DNA of 6,458 nucleotides from positions 1 through 6,458 of the forward strand of contig QIDJ01000048.1 of assembly GCA_003228395.1 (NCBI GenBank), written 5' to 3'. A model generated the notes under the pieces. It did no database searches and was not told the origin of the DNA. It worked only from the letters and a program-made list of their open reading frames with translations. The DNA is from Flammeovirgaceae bacterium (GTDB lineage Bacteria > Bacteroidota > Bacteroidia > Cytophagales > Cyclobacteriaceae). Numbering within the stretch: position 1 is the stretch's first letter; every line of letters starts with the position of its first letter. Position numbers and translations under genes: made by a program. Shown in pieces: positions 1 to 5,911 of this stretch.

Positions 1-111
1 GTGGCTGTAGTAGGCTCCGGCCAGTTCGGCAGATACCGGTAAGACTGCCTCTTTCTGTTCCTCTTCCTCCTCAGTTTCCGATGGGCTGAATACCTCCGGA
101 CGGCGGCGCAT
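1..111 (-). CDS. Unrecognised partial ORF, N-terminal end, runs off left edge
   Basis: An open minus-strand frame enters from position 1 and has its first ATG at 109-111, giving at least 37 residues beginning MRRRPEVFSP, followed by a run of glutamates and then a more hydrophobic stretch (PVSAELAGAYYS). I do not recognise the family. The frame stays open upstream to a TAA at 166-168, and those 18 codons (including AGSKAKAVIDI) read like protein, so the true start may be a non-ATG codon upstream or this may be a broken gene. It lies on the same strand as lemA, with 77 nt between the lemA stop and this ATG, so it could be co-transcribed. No Shine-Dalgarno sequence is seen. Confidence 0.4.
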   Translation of the reverse strand, partial: MRRRPEVFSPSETEEEEEQKEAVLPVSAELAGAYYSH

Positions 112-188
112 GATATCAATAACGGCTTTTGCTTTTGATCCGGCGCTGAAGGTAAATAAATCTTTTTACACTAAGGGGTCGTAAATAA

Positions 189-746
189 TCAACTGCTAAA
201 AAGGTCTTTTGCAGCAATATTCTTCTTTTCTTCTTCAGGGATCTCAAATACCTTTTTTGATTTGAAATTCATCCTGCCCGCAAGTATATTGTTCGGAAAA
301 ACCTGTATGGCATTATTGTAATCTGTAACAGCGGAGTTAAAAAATCGCCGGGCAGCGGAAATCTGTTCTTCCACTTCATTCCACGAGCCCTGCAATTGCA
401 GAAAATTGGTGTTGGCTTTCAGATCGGGATAGTTTTCCACCGCCACCATAATGCCGCTCACCTGTTTTGCGATTTTATTTTCAATATCCACACGCTCGTC
501 ATCCGATAGTCCGCCTGAAATGGCTTTGGTACGTAATTCGGTTAACTGTGCCAATGTTTCTTTTTCATGCGTCATGTATTGTTTTACGGTTTCCACCAGG
601 TTGGGAATCAGATCATACCGTTTTTTAAGCATCACATCAATGCTTCCGAAGGCATTATCCACCTGATTTTTCTTCCGTATCAGGCTGTTGTAAATCATAA
701 TCAGGATTAAGATGAAAATCCCGGCGGTGGCGAGTCCATAAATCAT
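189..746 (-). CDS. lemA: LemA family membrane protein
   Basis: A 185-residue protein of typical LemA length. Residues 1-20 form one hydrophobic membrane segment, followed by the basic RKK turn. The family signature lies at about 31-51 (NAFGSIDV, then RYDLIPNLV), and the rest is the long helical LemA domain with the usual NxLQLQGSWNEVEEQI and ARRFFNSAVTDYN blocks. LemA proteins are anchored by the N-terminus with a soluble helical bundle; their biochemical role is not settled. The protein is complete, starting at ATG (744-746) and ending in TGA. It lies 93 nt downstream of DUF3137 on the same strand, and a candidate promoter of its own sits in that gap. LemA is often found next to DUF3137 or TPM-domain genes, so the pair probably works together. 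Its first 28 codons resemble the mini-ORF at 1831-1983. Confidence 0.95.
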   Translation of the reverse strand: MIYGLATAGIFILILIMIYNSLIRKKNQVDNAFGSIDVMLKKRYDLIPNLVETVKQYMTHEKETLAQLTELRTKAISGGLSDDERVDIENKIAKQVSGIMVAVENYPDLKANTNFLQLQGSWNEVEEQISAARRFFNSAVTDYNNAIQVFPNNILAGRMNFKSKKVFEIPEEEKKNIAAKDLFSS

Positions 747-780
747 AATATTCAGGGGTTATTGGGGCTTTAAATTTTTA

Positions 781-811
781 TTAAGATAAATATCAGGGCG
801 CATAAAACAAA
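781..811 (-). promoter_or_regulatory. Candidate Bacteroidota-type promoter of lemA
   Basis: Read on the minus strand there is TTTG (808-811), a 19-nt spacer and TATCTTAA (781-788). This fits the Bacteroidota pattern TTTG-N about 19-TAnnTTTG, with two mismatches in the -7 box. The box ends 34 nt before the lemA ATG. The assignment is strengthened because the same TTTGTTTTATGCG 13-mer with identical spacing lies upstream of the mini-ORF at 1831-1983. Confidence 0.4.
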
Positions 812-839
812 ATCTAATCCGGCTTAAGATGCATAATAT

Positions 840-1841
840 TTAGTTAATTTCCGCCTGTTGTTTTGTCCAGATACGCCGGTTCAGGTTCAGGTCTTCCACA
901 ATGCCTGTGAATAGTAAAAAATAATCCAGGTTTGATTTAATATAATCGTAATCAAGGATCGTTTTCCAAAGCCGGGCCTCAAACAAATCCTCCATTATGG
1001 AAATGGCCACGTACAATTTTGAATCTACAAATGACATGTAGATCATGGACTTTGTCTTTTTCTTAAAGTTGAGTATCCTTTGCATCAGCGAAGTGGACAA
1101 AATATACCGGCTTTCCACCTGGTCATCTCCGTAAATGGCAAATTCCTTTTCAAATTCCGGGTCCTCCAGTTTAATCAGCTCACCATGACTTTTATCCAGC
1201 TCCTGTAAATTCTGACCCCATTTTCCAAATAATCGCTCCATCAAATCAGGAAAAACATATAACCTGCTTCTGAAATGTTTATTAAAGTCACATACAAAGA
1301 AGACACCATCGAAAATGGTATGGTATTCTGTTTTCGTTCTCCCATTCTCCCTCCTTTGCGTTTTATACGCAGCATTCACCTCCGAAAACCGGATCTCCGT
1401 ACCCCCCAGTTTACCATATACCAGGTCTTCTCCTCTATACTTATCCAACCGTTGTTTAAATATTCCGCTACTTTTGAACTCTTCCGGACTAATTTTTTCA
1501 ACCGGGTTATATTTGAGGCTGTCGTCAATAAATCTGACCAGGGCCGTCATAATCTTATTTTTAAAATCATGCTCGTAGGGTTTCGCATATTTAACCCGCC
1601 GTACGATATAAACGATTAGTCCCGGAGTCCAGATAAATATAATAACAGGGATCAGTAAATATAAATCTCCATACTGAACCCATGAATACACTCCGGTGAT
1701 AATAGTGATGGGTAAAACGATGGATAACATAATCCGCCGTAACCGCATCACCTTCTTTATTACCTCCAACCGGTCGGCCTCCAGCGAGTTAAGGTCAGGT
1801 ACCAGTTTTTGCTCATAATATGCTTTAAAATTATCTTCCAT
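840..1841 (-). CDS. DUF3137 domain membrane protein
   Basis: A 333-residue protein with a short charged N-terminus, two hydrophobic membrane segments at about 37-53 and 60-80, then a soluble domain. The DUF3137 hallmarks are visible: FSEVNAAYKTQ near 152-162, HTIFDGVFFVCDFNK near 174-188, and LEDPEFEKEFAIYGDDQVESRY near 225-246. The function of the family is unknown. The gene often sits beside lemA, as here. It starts at ATG (1839-1841) and stops at TAA. Its start is overlapped by 11 nt by the end of the mini-ORF at 1831-1983, an arrangement that permits translational coupling. No promoter of its own is apparent between the mini-ORF and this gene, so it is probably transcribed from the candidate promoter at 2020-2050. 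Confidence 0.9.
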   Translation of the reverse strand: MEDNFKAYYEQKLVPDLNSLEADRLEVIKKVMRLRRIMLSIVLPITIITGVYSWVQYGDLYLLIPVIIFIWTPGLIVYIVRRVKYAKPYEHDFKNKIMTALVRFIDDSLKYNPVEKISPEEFKSSGIFKQRLDKYRGEDLVYGKLGGTEIRFSEVNAAYKTQRRENGRTKTEYHTIFDGVFFVCDFNKHFRSRLYVFPDLMERLFGKWGQNLQELDKSHGELIKLEDPEFEKEFAIYGDDQVESRYILSTSLMQRILNFKKKTKSMIYMSFVDSKLYVAISIMEDLFEARLWKTILDYDYIKSNLDYFLLFTGIVEDLNLNRRIWTKQQAEIN

Positions 1842-1983
1842 TGTGGTAATTGTAAGTCTCAGATTCAGGTATTAAGCAGGTCTTTTCTTGACGGGTTTTA
1901 CTATTGTTTTTCCGGATCAGGCGATTGCAAATAAAGATTTGGTTCAGGATGACAAGCCCAACAATAGCAGGTCCGGTAATCAT
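1831..1983 (-). CDS. LemA N-terminus-like mini-ORF upstream of DUF3137
   Basis: A 50-codon frame from ATG (1981-1983) to TAA (1831-1833), beginning MITGPAIVGLVILNQIFIC. In an ungapped alignment its first 27 residues match the LemA encoded at 189-746 at 16 positions, including the MIxG start, the hydrophobic segment and the NxLIRKxN turn. After residue 28 the resemblance ends, and a polar 22-residue tail (SKTRQEK...) reads into the DUF3137 start, overlapping it by 11 nt. The upstream DNA also resembles lemA's upstream DNA. It is either the remnant of a second lemA with most of the gene deleted, or a one-segment membrane peptide that couples translation to DUF3137. The similarity is seen directly; whether it is translated is not known. 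Confidence 0.5.
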   Translation of the reverse strand: MITGPAIVGLVILNQIFICNRLIRKNNSKTRQEKTCLIPESETYNYHNGR

Positions 1984-2019
1984 AACGGTTCCGGTTTCAG
2001 GGTTTAAAATTTAATACCT

Positions 2020-2050
2020 TTAAATTAGCTACGAGACCGCATAAAACAAA
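2020..2050 (-). promoter_or_regulatory. Candidate promoter of the mini-ORF/DUF3137 unit
   Basis: On the minus strand: TTTG (2047-2050), a 19-nt spacer and TAATTTAA (2020-2027), ending 36 nt before the ATG at 1983. It shares the exact 13-mer TTTGTTTTATGCG, the same spacer length and nearly the same distance to the start codon as the element in front of lemA. A further shared CCCTGAA lies between box and start in both. Two mismatches to the TAnnTTTG -7 consensus. Confidence 0.4.
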
Positions 2051-2240
2051 TGAAACAGTGGGATTTATTGATTTGATAATTAAAGTCGGAGCAGACCTGT
2101 GACCAGTTTATCCTTAAAATATTACCAGATCAATATCAATCAATATCCTTCCGGCATCAATAAAGACAATACCCTGATCTGCTTTTTGAAATCAGAATCG
2201 TTAAATTTCTCTCCCACATCACTATCTTAGTACGTCATTC
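2051..2240. other. Intergenic region between divergent genes, no gene seen
   Basis: This AT-rich stretch separates the minus-strand DUF3137 unit from hsdR on the plus strand. I see no convincing ORF, RNA or inverted repeat. It must hold the hsdR promoter unless that lies elsewhere, but no clear TTTG-N19-TAnnTTTG match was found; a TATCTTAG at 2223-2230, 10 nt before the GTG, lacks a partner box. A short imperfect direct repeat of ATCAATAT occurs near 2129-2147. Confidence 0.4.
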
Positions 2241-3908
2241 GTGCAGGATATTTTAGTGAAATCAGAAAAAGACACACGGCAGCAGATCATTGATAAACGC
2301 CTGAAAAAGGCAGGCTGGGATGTCCATGACCCTTCGCAGGTTACGGAGGAACTTGATATTGTCGTGGACCCGCGGATGGTTGCGGAACCGGCTGCCCCCT
2401 ATGCCGGGCACCAGTTTGCCGATTACGCCCTGCTGGGAAAAGATGGCTACCCGCTGGCGGTGGTGGAGGCAAAAAAGGCCTCGCTGGATGCGCAACGGGG
2501 TAAAGAACAAGCCCTCATCTATGCAAAAAGTATTCTGCATAACAATCCCGGCAGGGATATGCCTTTCGTGATGTACACCAACGGCCACGATATCTTCTTA
2601 TGGGACACCGAACGGTATCCGCCGCGTAAAGTCTATGGTTTTCCCACCAGGGAAGACCTCTACAGGATACGCTTCCTCAGAAATAATTCCTCTGCCATGA
2701 GTGAGGAGCTTATAAAAAAGGAAATATCGGGACGGCCTTATCAGATTGAAGCCATCCGGGCTGTGTTGGAAGCTATCGAAAGAAAACGTAGAAAATTTCT
2801 CTTGGTTATGGCCACCGGCACGGGCAAAACCCGCACCTGTGTGGGGCTTTTGGATGTGCTGATGCGGACAAACCGGGTGCAACGGATACTTTTCCTTGTG
2901 GACCGGGTGGCATTGCGCGACCAGGCCCTGGATGCCTTTAAAGAACACCTGCCCAATGCGCCGGTCTGGCCTAAACGGGAAGGCTACACCACGGAGAAAA
3001 CGTTTGTTACCGACCGCAGGGTGTATGTGAGCACCTATCCTGCTATCCTGAATGAAATAGACAGGGATGACTGCCGGCTGTCGCCGCACTTTTTTGATAT
3101 GATCGTAGCGGATGAAAGCCACCGGTCGATTTACAACGTCTATCGAAACATCTTCGATTATTTCGATTCCATACAATTAGGGCTTACAGCCACTCCAACC
3201 GATCGTATTGATCATAATACCTTCAACCTGTTCGAGTGCGATGAGGGCATGCCGACTTTCAATTATTCGTACGAAGAAGCGGTAAACAACGATCCGCCCT
3301 ACCTTTCGGACTTTGAGGTGTTGAAAATCCGGACAAAATTTATGCAGGAAGGCATAAACGTCCGTACCATGGAGGCAGAAGACGCCAACAGGCTGTTCGA
3401 AGAGGGAAAAGACCCGGATGAAATCGATTATGAAGGCTCCGACATCGAAAAAACAGTCACCAATAAGGGAACCAATGCGCTCATCGTAAGGGAGTTTATG
3501 GAGGAGTGCATCAAAGACCCCAACGGGGTGCTCCCCGGAAAGAGCATTTTCTTTGCCGTCAGCCAGAAACATGCAAACCGGCTGGTCGAAACCATTGACC
3601 TGCTGTTTCCCGAGCATAAAGGCCAGATTGCCGCGGTGATTATCTCCGGGATCAAAGGGGTTCATGGCAAAGGCGGATTGATAGACCGGTTCAAAAACAG
3701 CGACATGCCCCGTATTGCCGTAAGTGTGGATATGCTCGATACGGGAATAGACGTGCGCGAGGTGGTGAACCTCGTTTTTGCCAAACCGGTGTATTCCTAT
3801 ACCAAATTCTGGCAAATGATCGGCCGTGGTACCCGGGTGCTGGATGAAAACCATGTAAAGCCCTGGTGCCCGGAGAAAGATACGTTTCTGATCATGGACA
3901 TGTGGTAG
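2241..3908 (+). CDS. hsdR: Type I restriction endonuclease HsdR (EcoEI type), nuclease and motor part, ends at in-frame TAG
   Basis: HsdR is the DNA-translocating and cleaving subunit of type I restriction enzymes. The 555 residues hold the N-terminal nuclease domain (D61, E76-A-K78, and the QxxxY motif Q90-Y94) and the SF2 motor: Walker A ATGTGKT 191-197, DESH 291-294, GLTATP 314-319, DTGIDV 500-505, and QMIGRGTR 525-532. The frame stops at TAG (3906-3908) just after MDMW, where relatives continue WxNFEYF. The same frame resumes with NFEYFKITPRGR, then TAA (3945-3947), then the EcoEI-type C-terminus. The start is GTG at 2241; the frame opens only at 2205 and no ATG lies near. No Shine-Dalgarno is visible. 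Either the gene is disrupted or the subunit is made in two pieces. Nuclease and motor motifs are all intact. Base composition looks more G/C-rich than lemA and DUF3137, consistent with horizontal acquisition. Confidence 0.93.
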   Translation: MQDILVKSEKDTRQQIIDKRLKKAGWDVHDPSQVTEELDIVVDPRMVAEPAAPYAGHQFADYALLGKDGYPLAVVEAKKASLDAQRGKEQALIYAKSILHNNPGRDMPFVMYTNGHDIFLWDTERYPPRKVYGFPTREDLYRIRFLRNNSSAMSEELIKKEISGRPYQIEAIRAVLEAIERKRRKFLLVMATGTGKTRTCVGLLDVLMRTNRVQRILFLVDRVALRDQALDAFKEHLPNAPVWPKREGYTTEKTFVTDRRVYVSTYPAILNEIDRDDCRLSPHFFDMIVADESHRSIYNVYRNIFDYFDSIQLGLTATPTDRIDHNTFNLFECDEGMPTFNYSYEEAVNNDPPYLSDFEVLKIRTKFMQEGINVRTMEAEDANRLFEEGKDPDEIDYEGSDIEKTVTNKGTNALIVREFMEECIKDPNGVLPGKSIFFAVSQKHANRLVETIDLLFPEHKGQIAAVIISGIKGVHGKGGLIDRFKNSDMPRIAVSVDMLDTGIDVREVVNLVFAKPVYSYTKFWQMIGRGTRVLDENHVKPWCPEKDTFLIMDMW

Positions 3909-3950
3909 AATTTCGAGTACTTTAAAATTACCCCGAGAGGCCGTTAAATG
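3906..3950 (+). other. Two in-frame stops and a possible re-start site splitting hsdR
   Basis: TAG at 3906-3908 and TAA at 3945-3947 lie in the hsdR frame with 12 sense codons between them that encode the family-like NFEYFKITPRGR. ATG at 3948 follows the TAA at once, in the same frame, and GAGAGG (3935-3940) lies 7 nt before it, a plausible ribosome binding site. Single changes from GAG and GAA (both Glu) would produce these stops. Whether the protein is lost, re-initiated or read through cannot be told from the DNA. Confidence 0.7.
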
Positions 3951-5066
3951 CGCGGCCAAAAGGCTTTGCCCGTACGATTGTTTGAAGCGAGGCTTGAAGA
4001 ACTCAGCGCAGCCCTGGATCAGGAAAACCCGGAGGCGGTGGAATTAGTGAAAAACAAGCTAAAGGAGGATATACGCTCTTTACCATCAAACTCGGTGGTG
4101 GTGATGGAGGCGCAGGCTGAGATTGACAGGGTGATGAAAGATGACTATTGGAAGCGCATTGGTAAAAAACAGATTGAAGACTTACACCGATCGATTGCCC
4201 CTGTAATGCGTGCCCGGTCGCAGGCCGATTTTAAGGCCATGCGGTTTGAGCTTCACGTGGTACAACTGGCAACAGTACACCTTAACGGGGATTTGGATAA
4301 GTATGAGGCACTTAAAGATGCGTTAGTGGAGCAAATAGACAGTTTGCCCATGAGCATCAATGTAGTACGCAGGGAGAAAGATTATATCGAACAGGTGATC
4401 CAACCGGTTTGGTGGCGCCGGTTTACGTACCCCGGCCTCGGGGAGTTGGTGGACCGCATCGGGCCCCTGATGAAATTCTTTGGGGAGGACATTGAAAAAC
4501 CCAAAGAGGAGGAATTAGACCTCCGGGATGAGACGGTCATAAAAGCATACGTGGAGTTTGGTCCGGAAAACGAGCGCCTGACGGTTGAAAAATACCGCGA
4601 AAAAGTAGAAGCGGCTATTAAAGCGTTGGTTTCTTCGAATTTCGTTCTGCAAAAGCTGCAGCAGGGGGCCGCGCTTTCGGAAGAGGAGGTGGAAGAGCTG
4701 GCCGCAATTTTACACAGCCGCGATCCGTGGGTAACCGAAGAGTTGCTCCGGAAGGTGTATGACAATAAAAAAGCGAAGTTCCTGCAGTTTATCAATTACA
4801 TCCTCGGCCTGGAAGATTTGAAGTCATTTACCCGTGAGGTTACGGAGAAGTTCGACGCCTTTATTGCCGAACATAACACCTACAGCCAGCAGCAGATACA
4901 GTTTATCCGTACGCTGCGTACGTTCATCCTCCGTACCGGCAAGGTGGAGAAGAAAGACCTCGTGCGGGAGCCGTTCACCAACGTGGATCCGGATGGTATT
5001 TTAGGGGTGTTTATGCCGAATGAGATAGATGAGATTTTAGAATTTACCGAAGACCTTGTTGCGTAA
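3948..5066 (+). CDS. hsdR: HsdR C-terminal part (EcoEI_R_C-like domain)
   Basis: This 372-residue frame continues hsdR in phase after the stops at 3906 and 3945. It begins MRGQKALPVRLFEARLEEL, the linker that directly follows the motor in EcoEI-type HsdR, and ends with a helical domain (WVTEELLRKVYDN, then AFIAEHNTYSQQQIQFI, then VREPFTNVDPDGILGVF) typical of the EcoEI R C-terminal domain, which in HsdR contacts the methylase core. With the first part it would make about 940 residues, a normal length for the family. The frame is long and undamaged, so decay is either very recent or the two halves are still used. ATG 3948 has GAGAGG 7 nt upstream. Repeat R1 begins 3 nt after the TAA stop. Confidence 0.85.
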   Translation: MRGQKALPVRLFEARLEELSAALDQENPEAVELVKNKLKEDIRSLPSNSVVVMEAQAEIDRVMKDDYWKRIGKKQIEDLHRSIAPVMRARSQADFKAMRFELHVVQLATVHLNGDLDKYEALKDALVEQIDSLPMSINVVRREKDYIEQVIQPVWWRRFTYPGLGELVDRIGPLMKFFGEDIEKPKEEELDLRDETVIKAYVEFGPENERLTVEKYREKVEAAIKALVSSNFVLQKLQQGAALSEEEVEELAAILHSRDPWVTEELLRKVYDNKKAKFLQFINYILGLEDLKSFTREVTEKFDAFIAEHNTYSQQQIQFIRTLRTFILRTGKVEKKDLVREPFTNVDPDGILGVFMPNEIDEILEFTEDLVA

Positions 5067-5069
5067 TTC

Positions 5070-5108
5070 TACCTCTGTCCCCCTCTCCGAGGGGGTTAGG
5101 GGGAGGAA
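5070..5108 (+). repeat. Hairpin repeat R1
   Basis: TACCTCTGT followed by the hairpin CCCCCTC (5079-5085), loop TCC, GAGGGGG (5089-5095), then TTA and GGGGGAGG. It begins 3 nt after the hsdR stop, where the hairpin could terminate transcription or protect the 3' end, although no T-tract follows. Confidence 0.9.
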
Positions 5109-5200
5109 AACTAAAAACTGAATAAAACTTTTAAATAATTAATAGCAAAAGTCAATTAAAGTACCAATGTCCCCCTCTCCGAGGGGGTTAGGGGGAGGAA
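5076..5200 (+). repeat. 125-bp duplicated block, copy A
   Basis: This block matches 5736-5860 with 6 differences in 125 nt and no gaps, exactly 660 nt apart. It contains R1, an AT-rich spacer of about 50 nt (CTAAAAACTGAATAAAACTT onward) and R2. Most of the differences fall in hairpin loops or in the variable bases before TGTCCCCC. The spacer encodes nothing I recognise. Confidence 0.9.
5159..5200 (+). repeat. Hairpin repeat R2, left end of the DUF559 cassette
   Basis: AAGTACCAATGTCCCCCTC, loop TCC, GAGGGGG, TTA, GGGGGAGGAA. It ends exactly before the DUF559 start codon, and its GGAGG (5194-5198) sits 2 nt from the ATG, a tight Shine-Dalgarno spacing. It is inverted relative to R3. Confidence 0.9.
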
Positions 5201-5602
5201 ATGAAAGCAAATAAGTCAAACTTATATGGATATAATAAAAATCTGAAAGGCTTTGCCCGAACCAACCGGTCTGCCATGACGAAAGCCGAAGCTTGTCTTT
5301 GGAAATATGTGTTAAAAGCACGTCAAATGAGAGGGTATCAATTCCGCAGGCAAAGACCGGTACTGAATTACATTGCAGATTTTATGTGTAAAGAGCTTAT
5401 GTTAATTATCGAGGTGGATGGGATAACCCATCACGATCCGGAAACGCAGAAGAATGATCGCATAAGACAACAAAAACTGGAACAAACCGGATTCACTGTT
5501 TTGAGATTTGATGATGAGGATGTCCTGACAGCCATAAATAGTGTAAGCGGAGAAATTGAAGATTGGATTGAAAAAAATGAAATTAAGAAACCTCCCCCTT
5601 GA
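5201..5602 (+). CDS. DUF559 (Vsr-like PD-(D/E)XK fold) endonuclease-domain protein
   Basis: A 133-residue protein matching the usual DUF559 length. The N-terminal helix NLKGFARTNRSAMTKAEACLW (about 14-34) is the family's LRxNxTxAExxLW region. The core is FRRQRPVLNYIADF (48-61), LIIEVDG (68-74), H77-H78, and VLRFDDEDVL (100-109). Candidate active-site residues are D60, E71 and D73, as in Vsr-like nuclease folds. The family's function is not established; nicking or cleavage is inferred from the fold. ATG 5201 is favoured because the family N-terminus needs residues upstream of the next Met (26). Start, ribosome binding site and the PPP-stop end all lie in or against hairpin repeats R2 and R3. 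The gene interrupts the space between hsdR and hsdM and is probably cargo or driver of a repeat-bounded cassette rather than part of the restriction system. Confidence 0.92.
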   Translation: MKANKSNLYGYNKNLKGFARTNRSAMTKAEACLWKYVLKARQMRGYQFRRQRPVLNYIADFMCKELMLIIEVDGITHHDPETQKNDRIRQQKLEQTGFTVLRFDDEDVLTAINSVSGEIEDWIEKNEIKKPPP

Positions 5603-5630
5603 TCCCCCTCCCGAGGGGGACACGGAACTT
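5588..5630 (-). repeat. Hairpin repeat R3, inverted, right end of the DUF559 cassette
   Basis: On the minus strand it reads AAGTTCCGTGTCCCCCTC, then GGGAGGGGG, ATCAA, GGGGGAGGTTT. On the plus strand the hairpin is CCCCCTC (5604-5610), CC, GAGGGGG (5613-5619). It overlaps the final codons and TGA of the DUF559 gene and is the only inverted copy among the six. Confidence 0.85.
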
Positions 5631-5727
5631 CTGACGAAATTATGGTACTGAATATGGCTTACTCCGGGGCCACCACATAAAAGATGTTGGGAGTACAGGG
5701 GCCGAAGATATTGCTACTGATAAATTG
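5631..5727. other. Unassigned spacer between R3 and R4
   Basis: About 100 nt with no resemblance to the repeats. It holds only very short frames (12-14 codons from ATG, starting MVLNMAYSG and MLGVQGPK) that I cannot assign. It could be host sequence between insertions or remnant DNA of an earlier gene; nothing supports either. Confidence 0.3.
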
Positions 5728-5768
5728 AAGTACTATGTCCCCCTCTTTGAGGGGGTTAGGGGGAGGAA
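5728..5768 (+). repeat. Hairpin repeat R4
   Basis: AAGTACTATGTCCCCCTC, loop TTT, GAGGGGG (5749-5755), TTA, GGGGGAGGAAA. Same orientation as R1 and R2. The loop differs from R1 and R2 (TTT against TCC) while the stem is unchanged. Confidence 0.88.
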
Positions 5769-5860
5769 AACTAAAAACTGAATAAAACTTTTAAATAATA
5801 AATAGCAAAAGTCAATTAAAGTACCTCTGTCCCCCTCCCCGAGGGGGTTAGGGGGAGGAA
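5736..5860 (+). repeat. 125-bp duplicated block, copy B
   Basis: Second copy of 5076-5200, 119 of 125 positions identical, containing R4, the AT-rich spacer and R5. Where copy A continues into the DUF559 ATG, copy B continues AAATGCCCGATAAG and gives only a 10-codon frame, so no DUF559 gene follows it. Confidence 0.9.
5819..5860 (+). repeat. Hairpin repeat R5
   Basis: AAGTACCTCTGTCCCCCTC, loop CCC, GAGGGGG (5841-5847), TTA, GGGGGAGGAA. Right member of copy B. It shares the TACCTCTGT prefix with R1 rather than with its positional partner R2. Confidence 0.88.
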
Positions 5861-5911
5861 AAATGCCCGATAAGAAATTAACTTTCGTAGAATGAAAATC
5901 AGTAACCATGT

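Larger units (their letters stand above)
5159..5630 (+). mobile_element. Putative DUF559 cassette bounded by inverted hairpin repeats
   Basis: The unit starts with R2 (AAGTACCAATGTCCCCCTC) and ends with R3, whose reverse complement starts AAGTTCCGTGTCCCCCTC, so the ends are imperfect inverted repeats each carrying an internal hairpin. The single gene fills the space: the left repeat ends at its ATG, and the right repeat contains its last codons and stop. The unit sits between hsdR and hsdM, surrounded by further copies of the same repeat. No target-site duplication was found. That it moves is inferred from the layout; no transposase of a known class is present. Confidence 0.5.

Noticed and set aside
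2185..2209. hsdR promoter formed by TTTG (2185-2188) and TAAATTTC (2202-2209)
   Set aside because: The spacer is only 13 nt, too short compared with the 19 nt of the other candidates.
2262..3959. Long minus-strand ORFs of 108, 192 and 260 codons opposite hsdR
   Set aside because: They lie fully antisense to a protein with all HsdR motifs, and their translations resemble no family I know; they are shadows of the G/C-rich coding frame.
4382..4795. 137-codon minus-strand ORF opposite the hsdR C-terminal part
   Set aside because: Serine-rich low-complexity translation, antisense to a recognisable EcoEI-type domain.
2241..5066. Stop codon reassignment (TAG or TAA read as an amino acid) as explanation of the hsdR stops
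   Set aside because: Two different stop codons would both have to be reassigned, while the hsdR C-terminal part and DUF3137 end in TAA in normal places and no other gene here has internal stops.
5139..5321. Minus-strand ORFs across the repeats (also 5733-5936 and 5402-5623)
   Set aside because: Their shared PPPNPLGEGD-like peptides are just the hairpin repeat translated; they are not genes.
5597..5630. Rho-independent terminator after DUF559
   Set aside because: The hairpin is strong but no T-tract follows, and the structure is explained by repeat R3.
5070..5860. CRISPR array
   Set aside because: Only a few copies, irregular spacing, one copy inverted, an identical spacer in both blocks, and no cas genes.
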